Both the position numbers and the translations under genes were made by a program. A model generated the notes under the pieces. It saw nothing but the letters and a program-made list of their open reading frames with translations. It had not been told where the DNA came from and searched no databases. A stretch of DNA of 64,000 bases from Clostridia bacterium. GTDB taxonomy: Bacteria > Bacillota > Clostridia > Christensenellales > Borkfalkiaceae. Shown here piece after piece: positions 1-8,446 of this stretch. Position 1 is the first letter of the stretch, and each line of letters begins with the position of its first letter. The stretch is from NCBI GenBank assembly GCA_017448355.1, contig JAFSLQ010000059.1, positions 1 through 64,000 on the forward strand. Reading direction: 5' to 3'.

Positions 1-237
1 ATTATGACCTATTAACCGACTTACAAGCGGTCATTAAACGCTTGTGGAAGCGATAGCAAAATGACCTTTTTAAGGGAAGCAAAAGTCAAGCAAAATGAAA
101 GTAAGCGAAAAAGGGTGTAGCCTACTACACCAAATTTCATTTGGTTGCGTAGGCTCTGCGAGGCTTTTGTCCGCTGAACGAAGTCGAGAAGACTAATTTA
201 CACACCTTTTTTCGCACAGAACAAAATCTGAATTTAC
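1..237. other. Putative oriT / nick region of mobilizable element
   Basis: Non-coding region directly upstream of the relaxase gene, rich in inverted repeats. ACAAGCG (23-29) pairs with CGCTTGT (39-45). GGTGTAG (114-120) pairs with CTACACC (125-131). An overlapping, mutually exclusive helix pairs AGCCTAC (119-125) with GTAGGCT (149-155) and encloses CCAAAT/ATTTGG (130-135 with 139-144). ATGACC occurs directly at 4-9 and 61-66 and inverted at 29-34. MobV relaxases usually act on an origin of transfer with hairpins just upstream of their own gene, so position and structure fit oriT. The nick site itself cannot be named from sequence alone. Confidence 0.5.
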
Positions 238-244
238 AGGAGGA
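238..244 (+). promoter_or_regulatory. Strong Shine-Dalgarno that argues for an ATT start of the relaxase
   Basis: AGGAGGA is followed after 7 nt by ATT at 252. The first in-frame ATG (273) is 28 nt away, too far for this site to serve. The intervening codons read Y-Q-I-V-F-N and match the conserved MobV N-terminus, so translation probably begins at 252. Confidence 0.6.
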
Positions 245-251
245 AACAACT

Positions 252-1409
252 ATTTATCAAATCGTATTTAACATGAAGAAAATCAAGAAGCCCGACGACA
301 TCGGAAAGATCGAAAACGAGAACGAGCGACAGGAAGGTTATACCCGTATCGGCAGAGAAACAATCGACACGGAACGAACGCATAACAACTATCATATCGT
401 TCCCGCACCTGATACTCGTTACATGGAGATTATCAATAACCGCATTAAAGAAGTCGGGGTTAAAAGAAAGGTAAAAGACGACGCTGTCAGAATGGCGACT
501 TTCGTTATAGGTGCAAAGGGAGATTATTTCAAAGATATGCCGCCCGAAACGGAACGAGAGTTCTTTGCCGACTGCGTGGATTTTATCGCAAGGCAAATGG
601 GAAAAGAAAATATTATTTCCGCTATCGTCCACAAAGACGAAACGAGTCCGCATATTCATATCAACGTCGTCCCTATCACTCCCGACAACAGGCTTTGCGC
701 CAAGTATTACTTTGACGGGAAAATGAGCGAGTGGCAGACAAAGGTTTACGAAGAAGTCGGAAAGAAATGGAACTTGGAACGCGGCAAGGAAGGTAGCGAC
801 GCCAAACACGTCGATCCGAAAACATATAACAAAGTCGTAAAACAAGCCACCGCCGACGCACGAGCCGAGAACGAAGACTTGAAAGAAGTGAACACCGATA
901 TGATAAAACGCCTTAATAAAACCCTACAAGAAATCAGCGAAGCAACGACCGAAAGGGATAAACTCATTGCCGAGCGAGATAAGGAAGCGAATTACAGTCA
1001 GGCGTTAAAAGACGCGAAAGACGGAAAGATAGCCCGCGGCAAACGTGAAATGAAAGACCAGATTGTCGCTTTAACCGTTGAGAACAAGCGGCTTGAAAAC
1101 GAGAACGCTATACTCGCCAAAGACAACGGGGACTTGTTCAAAGAATACCAAAAAGAAAAGGCTAACGGTCAGAAAGCGGAAGTTGCCAAGAACGCAATGC
1201 TCGCCGTCAGACAACACGAACCGGAAGCGTATGCGAGAACGTTCTTCAAAGCGACAGGCATATTACAGCCGTTTATAGAACTTTTTTCCGCGCCTATTCC
1301 GCTGCCGCGCAATCGGTTACGGGAGATAGAGCAAGAAGTGGAACAAGAACGGCAAGAACAATTGGCGCAGGCCGAAAACAATCACTCTAAATACTATTGG
1401 AGCAAATAA
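252..1409 (+). CDS. mobV: MobV (Pre/Mob) family plasmid mobilization relaxase
   Basis: Relaxase that nicks oriT and pilots single-stranded DNA during conjugative mobilization. The MobV signature is clear: HKDETSPHIHINVVP around residues 127-141 carries the metal-binding histidines (H-x-D-E-x(2)-P-H-x-H), followed by the family stretch ending in W-N-L-E-R-G-K. The C-terminal half (from about residue 200) is a long charged coiled coil, as usual for the family. An ATG start at 273 gives 378 aa. Start 252 (ATT, 385 aa) is preferred because the residues before the ATG (YQIVFNM) correspond to the family N-terminus (YxIxRMxK) and the only good SD lies 7 nt before it. The putative oriT lies upstream and small cargo genes follow. 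Confidence 0.88.
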   Translation: MYQIVFNMKKIKKPDDIGKIENENERQEGYTRIGRETIDTERTHNNYHIVPAPDTRYMEIINNRIKEVGVKRKVKDDAVRMATFVIGAKGDYFKDMPPETEREFFADCVDFIARQMGKENIISAIVHKDETSPHIHINVVPITPDNRLCAKYYFDGKMSEWQTKVYEEVGKKWNLERGKEGSDAKHVDPKTYNKVVKQATADARAENEDLKEVNTDMIKRLNKTLQEISEATTERDKLIAERDKEANYSQALKDAKDGKIARGKREMKDQIVALTVENKRLENENAILAKDNGDLFKEYQKEKANGQKAEVAKNAMLAVRQHEPEAYARTFFKATGILQPFIELFSAPIPLPRNRLREIEQEVEQERQEQLAQAENNHSKYYWSK

Positions 1410-1428
1410 TTAAAAAAGGAAGGTCGGC

Positions 1429-1539
1429 ATTTTTAAGAGAAAGGCAAAAAGCCCTATATGTATAGTAAGAGAAGAAAATAAGTCCGACCAAAATGAAGTG
1501 ATTACGTATTCATACGGAGACCAAGAAAAATTTTTATAA
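1429..1539 (+). CDS. Small ORF (36 aa) of the mobile element, apparent ATT start
   Basis: Twenty bases after the relaxase stop. An AAGGAAGG ribosome binding site (1416-1423) precedes ATT at 1429 by 5 nt. The frame encodes 36 residues beginning (M)FKRKAKSPICIVREE and ending GDQEKFL. Its TAA stop (1537-1539) overlaps the SD of the next small ORF, implying translational coupling. No ATG, GTG or TTG exists in frame before it. I do not know the function. Basic then acidic composition and the SD suggest a real small gene, but homologue comparison would be needed to prove it. Confidence 0.45.
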   Translation: MFKRKAKSPICIVREENKSDQNEVITYSYGDQEKFL

Positions 1540-1551
1540 GGAGTCTGAAAA

Positions 1552-1587
1552 ATGAAAATACAACTGAATAGCAAAAATAACGAATAA
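1552..1587 (+). CDS. Very short ORF (11 aa) with good RBS
   Basis: AAGGAG (1538-1543), overlapping the stop of the preceding small ORF, is followed after 8 nt by ATG and an 11-codon frame MKIQLNSKNNE. It may be a leader or coupling peptide for the next gene, or a decayed gene start. No function is known. It is reported because spacing and SD are good and it sits in a chain of four SD-led frames. Confidence 0.3.
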   Translation: MKIQLNSKNNE

Positions 1588-1605
1588 CCACAGGAGGGAA
1601 ACTTT

Positions 1606-1806
1606 ACGAGCAAGCATAACGATATACCCGATTATGAGATTGACAGTTTAGCCAGAGTGCTGTTACCTGCAATCCAAAAATTGTTTGAAACGGAGGAAGG
1701 GCAAAGAGAATTTGAAGAATGGCGCGCCGAAAGGCAAAAATTACATCTTAATAACAAATCAAATATAATCAGTAAAACCGTTGAGACCAACGGGAATCCG
1801 CAATAA
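1606..1806 (+). CDS. Small acidic protein of the mobile element (66 aa), apparent ACG start
   Basis: AGGAGGG (1592-1598) is followed after 7 nt by ACG at 1606. The frame encodes 66 residues with the core IPDYEIDSLARVLLP, then a helix ending EEGQREFEEW. This resembles small uncharacterised proteins that I recall from Clostridia transposons and mobilizable islands; that recollection could not be checked here. No canonical start codon exists between the SD and residue 19 (a GTG), and that GTG would remove the most recognisable segment. The gene is followed by a terminator hairpin (1848-1881). Either ACG initiates weakly or the start codon has mutated. Confidence 0.5.
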   Translation, partial: TSKHNDIPDYEIDSLARVLLPAIQKLFETEEGQREFEEWRAERQKLHLNNKSNIISKTVETNGNPQ

Positions 1807-1847
1807 GTACATAAGCGGCGGTTTGTCGTAAACCGTGAAAAACGACA

Positions 1848-1881
1848 GAGGCAGACGGGAGTTTTCGCTCCTATCTGCCTC
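1848..1881 (+). terminator. Intrinsic terminator after the mobile-element small genes
   Basis: GAGGCAGACGGGAG (1848-1861) and CTCCTATCTGCCTC (1868-1881) form a near-perfect stem followed by a T-rich tail (TATTTTATTTT). A smaller hairpin CGGTTT/AAACCG lies just upstream (1819-1835). Confidence 0.75.
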
Positions 1882-1905
1882 ATATTTTATTTTCTCAAAG
1901 AAACA

Positions 1906-1952
1906 TATAATCCGAACACATTGTCTATGATTAAGACGGTGTTCGGATTATA
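1906..1952 (-). terminator. 14-bp inverted repeat between mobile element and tRNA-Ser
   Basis: TATAATCCGAACAC (1906-1919) is the exact reverse complement of 1939-1952, with a 19-nt loop. It lies 6 nt beyond the encoded CCA of tRNA-Ser, reading in the tRNA direction, and is followed there by a T-rich stretch. It can be the tRNA terminator. A role as an element end or attachment structure is an alternative. Confidence 0.5.
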
Positions 1953-1958
1953 CACTCT

Positions 1959-2050
1959 TGGCGGAGAAAGAGGGATTCGAACCCTCGCTACGTTATTCAC
2001 ATACTACTCCCTTAGCAGGGGAGCCCCTTGAGCCTCTTGGGTATTTCTCC
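1959..2050 (-). tRNA. tRNA-Ser(GCT), CCA encoded
   Basis: Reads on the minus strand as a complete class II tRNA: acceptor GGAGAAA/TTTCTCC, D-stem CCC/GGG, anticodon stem CTCCC/GGGAG with loop CTGCTAA (anticodon GCT, decoding AGC/AGU), a long variable arm typical of tRNA-Ser, T-arm GAGGG-TTCGAAT-CCCTC, discriminator G, and an encoded CCA. The 3' end faces the mobile element, the usual polarity when a tRNA gene serves as an integration site. Confidence 0.95.
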
Positions 2051-2098
2051 GTTTGTGTTGGCTCAACTTTTACGCTTTTTTCTTTCCGCGTCTACGAT

Positions 2099-2127
2099 AT
2101 CGTACCATAAAAACGTCTTTTTGTCAA
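2099..2127 (-). promoter_or_regulatory. Sigma-A promoter of tRNA-Ser
   Basis: On the minus strand: TTGACA (2122-2127), 17-bp spacer, TACGAT (2099-2104). The -10 region sits inside the palindrome TACGATATCGTA (2093-2104). About 45 nt separates it from the tRNA 5' end. Confidence 0.8.
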
Positions 2128-2172
2128 AGCGTTTTTTATATTTTTAAAAATTTTAAACGATTTTTTTAAACT

Positions 2173-2202
2173 CCCGTCGCCGAAAAAAATTTCGGCGACG
2201 GG
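2173..2202 (-). terminator. Hairpin at the end of the rpoD-cluster operon
   Basis: CCCGTCGCCGAAA (2173-2185) and its exact reverse complement (2190-2202) form a 13-bp stem with a 4-nt A loop. It lies 8 nt after the stop of the zinc-ribbon gene. The T tract on the minus strand is weak (GTTTAAAAAAA). Confidence 0.65.
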
Positions 2203-2210
2203 AAAAGTAT

Positions 2211-2909
2211 TTATTTTTTTAGATACAACAACCTTCCGCATTGATCGCACTCTATCACTTCTCCATTTTTAAGTTGCGCTAAAACCGATTTCGGCAATTC
2301 CATATTGCACGCACCGCATACGTTTTCTCTCACTTCATAAAGTATCGGGAAAATCTTCAATGCACGCTTTGCCTTATATCTTTCCATTAAACTCGGTTCG
2401 ACGTTCTTTTCAAGGCCTTTAAGTTCGGTTTCAATCGCCGTGCGCTCGTCTTGCTTTGAAGCCTTTAACTCGTTATAAATTTTACCGTTTTCGGCATACT
2501 GCGCTTGCGCGTTCTTGATATTATTCCTTATCCCCGCGTATTCCTTATAAACCGCTTGCATCGCTTCCGAAACTCTCGCCGTTTCCTGCGTAAGGGTTTT
2601 TACCTTATTATATAACTCGTCCGCTTTTTTCGCAAGATAGTTAAGCGCGTTCTCGTCTTCGGCGTGTTCCAACGCGCCGATAAACTCTTCTCTTTGGTCG
2701 GCAAGCACTTTACTTTCTTGCTGCAATTTCTCATAGATATGCGCAAGTTCCGCCGCCTTGACGTCCAAACCGTTGACCGTTTCGTCCACGCTTTCCAGAT
2801 ATTTTTTTGCGGAAACCGCTTTTTTACGCGCTTCGCTGCCTGAAAGCGCGATTTCTATTTTGCGAAGTCCCGCGTCTACGTCCTGATATTTCAACAACTG
2901 TTCTATCAT
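2211..2909 (-). CDS. Coiled-coil protein with C4-type zinc ribbon (zf-RING_7 / DUF164 family)
   Basis: A 232-aa protein: residues 1-185 form a long antiparallel coiled coil, and the C-terminus holds a zinc ribbon C-G-A-C (about 200-203) and C-D-Q-C (about 221-224). This is the layout of the DUF164/zf-RING_7 family, implicated in other bacteria in nucleic-acid or stalled-translation contexts but not settled. It is the last gene of the rpoD-trmK-nif3 run, 20 nt after nif3, an arrangement common in Clostridia. Function is not assigned beyond family. Confidence 0.85.
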   Translation of the reverse strand: MIEQLLKYQDVDAGLRKIEIALSGSEARKKAVSAKKYLESVDETVNGLDVKAAELAHIYEKLQQESKVLADQREEFIGALEHAEDENALNYLAKKADELYNKVKTLTQETARVSEAMQAVYKEYAGIRNNIKNAQAQYAENGKIYNELKASKQDERTAIETELKGLEKNVEPSLMERYKAKRALKIFPILYEVRENVCGACNMELPKSVLAQLKNGEVIECDQCGRLLYLKK

Positions 2910-2929
2910 AACAATTCTCCTTAAATCCT

Positions 2930-3715
2930 TTATAAAAACCTTTTGTCTTCGAAATAAAACGTTTCCGCTTTGCCGAAAACCTGTCTCTGAACGCTTCCGA
3001 AAAACCTTTTAAACCCGTAATTTTCCGACGCGTAGTGAGTTAAAATTATAACCTGTTTGCCGCGTTCTGTCAACTCTTTTAAAACGTGGTGCGGCATATC
3101 GGAAGTAATGACGGTATCCGCCGCACCCCCGCCGCGCACGTAGGAAAGCGCATACTCAGAACCCGCCCCGCAAAAAGACGCGGCAAGTCCGACGGCACTT
3201 TTAAGACTGCCGTACACAAGCGTTCTTTTCGTGCCGAAATTTTTCTCTATAACTTTTTTTAACTCTGAAAGCGTGCCGCTTACCTTAAATTCTCTGCCGT
3301 AATGCGCAAACTCGTCAAGCCCGTTCAGAAATTTATACTCTTTGCCGCCAAGCCCCTTACAAAGTCCGTCGTCTATGCCGCCCGCCGCCACGTCTAAATT
3401 AAGGTGCATAGAAATCACGTTCATACCGTACTTAACGGCAAGCGCGACCGCCGCCGTGTCGCCCGATATATCCAGCGATTTTACGGGGTGATAAATAGCG
3501 GGATGATGCGTAACAATCGTGTCGCATTTAAGGCGTTTAGCCCTGTTTACCGCCACCACCGACAGGTCAAGCGAAAATAAGACTTTTTCCACGTTATCGT
3601 GCATATTTACGATAATTCCGCTGTTATCGTAGTCGCCTTGTTCGATTTGCATAAGGCTGTATTTTATAGGCGCGATTTTATCTAAAATCCCGAAAAATTT
3701 TTGTAAACTATACAT
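2930..3715 (-). CDS. Nif3-like dinuclear metal-centre protein (YqfO type, short form)
   Basis: A 261-aa Nif3 (DUF34/NIF3) family protein. The metal-binding T-H-H-P motif is visible near residue 70 (IVTHHPAIYH) with the later H-L-N-L-D motif (MHLNLD, about residue 104), and a C-terminal T-H-Y-A-S-E segment completes the di-metal site. The B. subtilis YqfO family often has an extra central PII-like domain; the length here is the short form without it. Overlaps the upstream trmK end by 8 nt, indicating translational coupling. Exact activity is unsettled; a role in metal or GTP-cyclohydrolase-related chemistry has been proposed for the family. Confidence 0.9.
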   Translation of the reverse strand: MYSLQKFFGILDKIAPIKYSLMQIEQGDYDNSGIIVNMHDNVEKVLFSLDLSVVAVNRAKRLKCDTIVTHHPAIYHPVKSLDISGDTAAVALAVKYGMNVISMHLNLDVAAGGIDDGLCKGLGGKEYKFLNGLDEFAHYGREFKVSGTLSELKKVIEKNFGTKRTLVYGSLKSAVGLAASFCGAGSEYALSYVRGGGAADTVITSDMPHHVLKELTERGKQVIILTHYASENYGFKRFFGSVQRQVFGKAETFYFEDKRFL

Positions 3716-4358
3716 ATTTTTTCAACCTTTCCGCCTTTTTAAGCATTATAGCGCGGGTTTTATCGGTCATAGTCTCGCTTTCGGTATAAGAAAGCAGTTT
3801 CCCTATTTCTTCCCGCATTTTTTCCCTAAAAGCAAGCGGGCGTTCTGTTATATTAGTCCTGCCGAATTCCGTTTCTTCCTTTGAAAGTTTGTCTTTGCCT
3901 TTTTTAAGCACGATTATATCGTAAAACTGACCTTCGGCTTTTACGGTAAAATCTTTTTCTATTCTGTACCCGATTTCCACGGCGAAAACTCTGACTTTAC
4001 TTGCGTGTTTCATGGGCTGCAAAACAAGCGTATCGGGAAGTTTATCTTCTCTCTCTGCCCGCTTTAATATCTCCGCCATAAGCGTGCCGCCTATACCCGC
4101 AATAAGCGCGGCTTCGGTTTTCGGAACATTATCGAACCCGTCCGACACAAAACTTTGCGCCCTGCCGTCCTTTATGTAAGGGGCTAACAAAGTTCGGGCT
4201 TTTTCAAGGCTTTTTTCGCTTATATCGGAAACAACCGCGCGTTCGCATTTGCCGCTATACAGCATTTCGCAAGCGATATAACCGTGGTCGCAAGCGATAT
4301 CCGCAAAAGTTTTGCAGGGCGGAATTTCCGCAAAAATCCGAGAAAGACGCTCAGTCAT
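3708..4358 (-). CDS. trmK: tRNA (adenine(22)-N1)-methyltransferase TrmK
   Basis: A 216-aa SAM-dependent methyltransferase forming m1A22 in tRNA. Motif I is IACDHGYIACE (about 22-32) with the aspartate-rich SAM pocket, and a second motif A-L-I-A-G-I-G-G-T follows at about residue 85. The C-terminal helical region is family typical. The start overlaps the rpoD stop (TAATG), so it is co-translated with sigma-A, the same order as in B. subtilis (sigA-trmK/yqfN-yqfO). Confidence 0.9.
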   Translation of the reverse strand: MTERLSRIFAEIPPCKTFADIACDHGYIACEMLYSGKCERAVVSDISEKSLEKARTLLAPYIKDGRAQSFVSDGFDNVPKTEAALIAGIGGTLMAEILKRAEREDKLPDTLVLQPMKHASKVRVFAVEIGYRIEKDFTVKAEGQFYDIIVLKKGKDKLSKEETEFGRTNITERPLAFREKMREEIGKLLSYTESETMTDKTRAIMLKKAERLKKYV

Positions 4359-5479
4359 TAATCGAGAAAATCGCGAAGGCGCTTTGACCTGCTGGGGTGG
4401 CGAAGTTTACGAAGTGCTTTTGCTTCTATCTGTCTTATTCTTTCACGGGTAACGTTAAATTCTTTGCCGACTTCTTCTAAGGTACGCGGTCTGCCGTCGT
4501 CTAAACCGTATCTTAATCTTAAAACCTTTTCTTCGCGCGGGGTAAGCGTGTCCAAAACTCCCAAAAGTTGTTCTTTCAGCATTGTAAAAGAAACCGCGTC
4601 CGTCGGGGCGGCGCTGCCTTCATCTTCGATAAAGTCTGAAAGGCGGCTGTCGTCTTCTTCGCCGATAGGCGTTTCCAAAGATACGGGGTCTTGCGCGATT
4701 TTTTGAATTTCACGCACGCGCTCTTCGCTGACGCCCATTTCTAAGGCGATTTCTTCGGGCGTCGGTTCTCGACCTAGTTCCTGTAACAATTTACGCGAAA
4801 CGCGCACGAGTTTATTGATGGTTTCCACCATATGCACGGGGATACGGATTGTACGTGCCTGGTCTGCGATTGCGCGGGTGATTGCCTGGCGAATCCACCA
4901 CGTCGCATAGGTCGAAAACTTAAAGCCCTTTTGATAGTCGAATTTTTCAACCGCCTTCATAAGCCCTAAATTTCCTTCCTGAATTAAATCCAGAAACTGC
5001 ATACCCCTGCCCATATACCGCTTTGCGATAGACACGACAAGCCTTAAATTCGCTTCGGATAAAAGTCTTTTTGCGTCTTCGTCGCCGTCCATCATGCGTT
5101 TTGCAAGTTCGGTCTCTTCTTCGGGTTGAAGTAACGGGACTTTCCCGATGTCTTTAAGGTACATCTTGACGGGGTCGTCCATACTGACTTCTTGGATAAT
5201 CTGCTCGTAAAGATCGCCGTCTTTTTCGTACTCGTTGACGATTTTAATGCCTTCTTTTTCAATCATGCCGTAGATTTCTTCGAGTTGATACGGCGTGGTT
5301 TGTTGCTTATCGAGTTTATCGAAAAGTTGCGCGGTCGTTATCGTGCCGCTGGTTTTATACTCCAAAATTATATCCGAAACGAGTTTAAGAAGTTCGCCCG
5401 ATAGCGGTGCTTTTTCTTCTTCTAATATTGCTTTTTCGATTTTTTCGAGTTCGGTTATGCTTAACTCTTGTTCTTCCAT
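4358..5479 (-). CDS. rpoD: RNA polymerase primary sigma factor SigA/RpoD
   Basis: A 373-aa primary sigma factor. N-terminal region 1.1 (about 20-90) carries an acidic linker. Region 1.2 starts [16 protein letters not shown] (about 100). Region 2 contains [20 protein letters not shown] and [13 protein letters not shown], the -10 recognition and melting helices. Region 3 follows, and region 4.2 holds the HTH ([20 protein letters not shown]). The protein ends [10 protein letters not shown], close to the classical terminus. It lies 44 nt after dnaG, which precedes it, as in the Firmicute macromolecular-synthesis operon. The window's promoters match its expected TTGACA-17-TATAAT specificity. Confidence 0.98.
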   Translation of the reverse strand: MEEQELSITELEKIEKAILEEEKAPLSGELLKLVSDIILEYKTSGTITTAQLFDKLDKQQTTPYQLEEIYGMIEKEGIKIVNEYEKDGDLYEQIIQEVSMDDPVKMYLKDIGKVPLLQPEEETELAKRMMDGDEDAKRLLSEANLRLVVSIAKRYMGRGMQFLDLIQEGNLGLMKAVEKFDYQKGFKFSTYATWWIRQAITRAIADQARTIRIPVHMVETINKLVRVSRKLLQELGREPTPEEIALEMGVSEERVREIQKIAQDPVSLETPIGEEDDSRLSDFIEDEGSAAPTDAVSFTMLKEQLLGVLDTLTPREEKVLRLRYGLDDGRPRTLEEVGKEFNVTRERIRQIEAKALRKLRHPSRSKRLRDFLD

Positions 5480-5523
5480 TAATATTCCTCCTGCGGAAAG
5501 TTCCGAAGTTTTGTTTTTTGCTT

Positions 5524-7311
5524 TTAATTTAATTCTTTACGCTGTAAAATTATGCGGTTTATCTCCTGCACTATATCTCGCCTTATTTCGGCGTCCGTCT
5601 CCGTTTTAAATCGCGAATTTAAGATTTCGAGTTTTTTATCGAGAGAATAGGTTTTAAGCGTCTTTAAGCAGTCAAAATAGTATGTCTCTTTATCGAACCT
5701 TTCACTCTCGTCCGACGAAAGTCCCGCGATTAAATCGAGTTCGCCATGCAAATCTTCGTCTAAAATGCTGTAAAGGTCGTTAAATCTTACGACCGCGTTT
5801 TCTTTTTTACAGTCCGCGATATACTCGGCTATCCGTTTATGTTCGGGAAGTAAAAATTCTATCTCCGAAACGTCTTCGTCTTCGGCGTACGGCTTATTGA
5901 ATAACGCCGCGTATAAAACGTACCGCGCCGCCGCGGCGGGTTTATCGCCCGCGCCGTTCATTTCAAGCGGACTTAGCGTGCGAAGTTCGGGCGCTTTTAT
6001 CTCGGTACTATCCAGGTCGCGCTTTAACGCTTCCAAAGTTATCCCCGTATAGTCGCGTACGTATTTCAAAAGGTCTTCCTGTTCCGCCGCCGACTCGCTT
6101 TCCTTGATGACTTTTATTGCGCTTGAAACGAACTTTCTTTTGCCGTCCGCCGTTTTGATATCGAAAGCGTGCTTTAAAATATTAAGTTTAAAGTCTATGA
6201 GCGGCATTGCCTCTTCTAAAAGTTTTTGATAACCTTCCTTTCCGTAAGTTTTAACGACGTCGTCGGGGTCAAGCCCGTCGGGCAACGCGACGACTTTAAC
6301 GTCAAGTCCTTCGTCCCGAAGAATTTCCAAGCCCCTGACCGACGCTTTTTGCCCCGCAAAGTCGCCGTCGTAACTGATTAACACCTTGTCCGCATAGCGT
6401 TTTATTATTCGCGCCTGGTCTTTGGTGAGTGCCGTTCCCATACTTGCGACTACGTTGTTAAACCCCGCCTGTACGAGAGACACAACGTCCATATGCCCTT
6501 CTACGATAATAACTTCCGTTAAACCGTGCTCGTTTTTGTATTTTTTTAGGTTATTAAGGTTAAAAAGCGTTTTGCCTTTGGTAAAAACGGGCGTTTCTTT
6601 TGTGTTTACGTACTTCCCCACGTCTTTTCTGCCGTTTATTATACGCCCGCAAAACGCCACTACGTTGTTAAAACCGTCTATGACGGGAATAATAAGTCTA
6701 CCCGCCAAGGCGTCGTAGTAAGAAATCCTTCCGTTTCTCTCCGACTTTCCGACGACGCCGCTTTCAAACATATTTTCGTACGAATACCCCTTGCTGAAAA
6801 GATGTTTTACAAGTCCGTCGTAGTCAAGCGACGCGCCTATTCCGAATTTATTTACCGTTTCCGCGGACAATTTACGCTTTACTATGTATTCTTCGTGCGC
6901 GGGGGATTTACCCGAACGGAGATTTGCGGCGTAAAAACGCGCGGTGTCTTTAAGTATTGCGTACAAAATATCGCGCTTTTGCTTTTGCGCTTTCACCGTT
7001 TCGTCGTCTACGGAAAATTCCGGCATCGGCATTTTGGCGCGCTCTGCTAAATACCTGACGGCGTCGGCAAAGTCCAAAGATTCCATTTCCCGCACGAAAC
7101 TTATTACGTCGCCAGACTTATGGCAGCCGAAACAGTAATAAAACTGGTCGGCGCTGTTTACGCAAAAAGACGCCGTCTTTTCGTGATGAAAAGGACATTT
7201 CCCCCAGAAACTGTTGCCTCTGCGGGTAAGCGGCACGTAGCCGTTTATCACTTCCACTATATCGTTTTTGGATTTCAATTCTTCAAGGAATTTTAAATCA
7301 AACCCTTTCAT
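5524..7311 (-). CDS. dnaG: DNA primase DnaG
   Basis: A 595-aa primase that makes RNA primers at the replication fork. The N-terminal CHC2 zinc finger is complete ([13 protein letters not shown], then [11 protein letters not shown], residues about 37-67). The TOPRIM catalytic core includes [12 protein letters not shown] (about 258-269) and the acidic [12 protein letters not shown] (about 308). The C-terminal third is the variable DnaB-helicase interaction domain. Dgt ends 3 nt before its start, and rpoD follows. Confidence 0.97.
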   Translation of the reverse strand: MKGFDLKFLEELKSKNDIVEVINGYVPLTRRGNSFWGKCPFHHEKTASFCVNSADQFYYCFGCHKSGDVISFVREMESLDFADAVRYLAERAKMPMPEFSVDDETVKAQKQKRDILYAILKDTARFYAANLRSGKSPAHEEYIVKRKLSAETVNKFGIGASLDYDGLVKHLFSKGYSYENMFESGVVGKSERNGRISYYDALAGRLIIPVIDGFNNVVAFCGRIINGRKDVGKYVNTKETPVFTKGKTLFNLNNLKKYKNEHGLTEVIIVEGHMDVVSLVQAGFNNVVASMGTALTKDQARIIKRYADKVLISYDGDFAGQKASVRGLEILRDEGLDVKVVALPDGLDPDDVVKTYGKEGYQKLLEEAMPLIDFKLNILKHAFDIKTADGKRKFVSSAIKVIKESESAAEQEDLLKYVRDYTGITLEALKRDLDSTEIKAPELRTLSPLEMNGAGDKPAAAARYVLYAALFNKPYAEDEDVSEIEFLLPEHKRIAEYIADCKKENAVVRFNDLYSILDEDLHGELDLIAGLSSDESERFDKETYYFDCLKTLKTYSLDKKLEILNSRFKTETDAEIRRDIVQEINRIILQRKELN

Positions 7312-7314
7312 CTT

Positions 7315-8313
7315 TTAAGTCAGTTCCCACTTGTCGGGAATAAACAGTTCGGTAAAAGTTTTTACCGCATACCCGTCGGACATACCCGAAATATAATCGC
7401 AAATAACCGTGTCCTTATCGGTGTTTATAAGTTCCTTTATATAAAATTCGGGCAGTTTATCGGGATTATCGTAAAAATACGCGTAAAGTGCGCCAAGCAT
7501 ACGTTCAGCCTTACTTTCCTGCGTTTTGAAAGTTATATCGTTATACACGCGGTCGAACAAAAAGTCGCGAAGCGTATCGGTCGCTTGTTCTTCCGCTTCC
7601 GCCATTTTTACGAAGTTTTTACCGTCGCTTTCACGAAAGATTGCAAGTATCATAGAATTGATACGCTGACTCGAAGTCTCGCCTAAAAGGTCGGTCGCGT
7701 CTTTCGGTAAATCCTTTTCCGTGATAAAACCGCCGTTTATAGCGTCGTCTATATCGTGATTTATATACGCAATTCTGTCGGCGTAGTTTACCGCCATACC
7801 TTCTAAGGTCTTAGGAGTCCAGCCCTTTTTGTGGTTTAATATGCCGTCCACCACTTCGCGGGTGAGATTAAGCCCCTTGCCGCCTTCTTCAAGATAATCT
7901 ACAACGCGTACCGATTGTTTATTATGTAAAAAACCGTTGGGGTTGAGTCTATTTAATATTCTTTCCCCCGAATGCCCGAACGGCGTATGACCCAAATCGT
8001 GCCCAAGAGCGATTGCTTCCGTAAGGTCTTCGTTTAAGGAAAGTGCGCGGGAAATAGAACGGGCTATCTGCACGACCGCAAGCGTGTGCGTAAGCCGCGT
8101 ACGGTAATGGTCGCCTTCGGGCGAGAAAAACACCTGAGTTTTGTTCTTCAAGCGGCGGAAGGCTTTACAGTGAATAATCCTGTCCCTGTCCCGCTGAAAG
8201 GGTGTGCGCATAGGACACGGCGGTTCTTGTCTCAGTCTTCCGACGGTGTCAACTGATTTTAAAGCATACGGCGATAAAAACATTTCTTCGATTTTAATCG
8301 TCTTATCTTTCAT
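7315..8313 (-). CDS. dgt: dGTPase-like HD-domain deoxynucleoside triphosphohydrolase
   Basis: A 332-aa protein of the Dgt family, which removes triphosphate from dNTPs. HD-domain residues are in place: TRLTHTLAVVQIARSI (first H), then LGHDLGHTPFGHSGE (HD pair), with a downstream aspartate in YADRIAYINHDIDDA. The N-terminal R-R-L-K-N-K-T-Q-V-F segment is family typical. It is the first gene of the dgt-dnaG-rpoD-trmK-nif3 run and precedes dnaG by 3 nt, an arrangement widespread in Clostridia. Substrate preference (dGTP or broader) is not readable from sequence. Confidence 0.93.
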   Translation of the reverse strand: MKDKTIKIEEMFLSPYALKSVDTVGRLRQEPPCPMRTPFQRDRDRIIHCKAFRRLKNKTQVFFSPEGDHYRTRLTHTLAVVQIARSISRALSLNEDLTEAIALGHDLGHTPFGHSGERILNRLNPNGFLHNKQSVRVVDYLEEGGKGLNLTREVVDGILNHKKGWTPKTLEGMAVNYADRIAYINHDIDDAINGGFITEKDLPKDATDLLGETSSQRINSMILAIFRESDGKNFVKMAEAEEQATDTLRDFLFDRVYNDITFKTQESKAERMLGALYAYFYDNPDKLPEFYIKELINTDKDTVICDYISGMSDGYAVKTFTELFIPDKWELT

Positions 8314-8405
8314 CTTTGCCCCCCCTTACTCAATTTTTTGCTAATCATATAATAATACGAAAAAAATTCCGAAAACCCTTTTTTTATCCGAATTTTTATT
8401 ATATT

Positions 8406-8442
8406 ACGCCCGCCGCCGCGAATTTGTCGCGGCGGCGGGCGT
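8406..8442 (-). terminator. Long GC-rich hairpin after uvrA
   Basis: A 16-bp perfect stem (8406-8421 with 8427-8442, arms CGCCCGCCGCCGCGA) with a 5-nt loop lies just after the uvrA stop. The T tract is poor on the minus strand, so this is the strong-stem type of terminator seen repeatedly in this window. Confidence 0.7.
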
Positions 8443-8446
8443 GGTT

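Noticed and set aside
61..120. 19-codon frame starting at ATG 61 upstream of the relaxase
   Set aside because: No SD precedes it and it runs into the oriT hairpins; the region is better explained as transfer-origin DNA.
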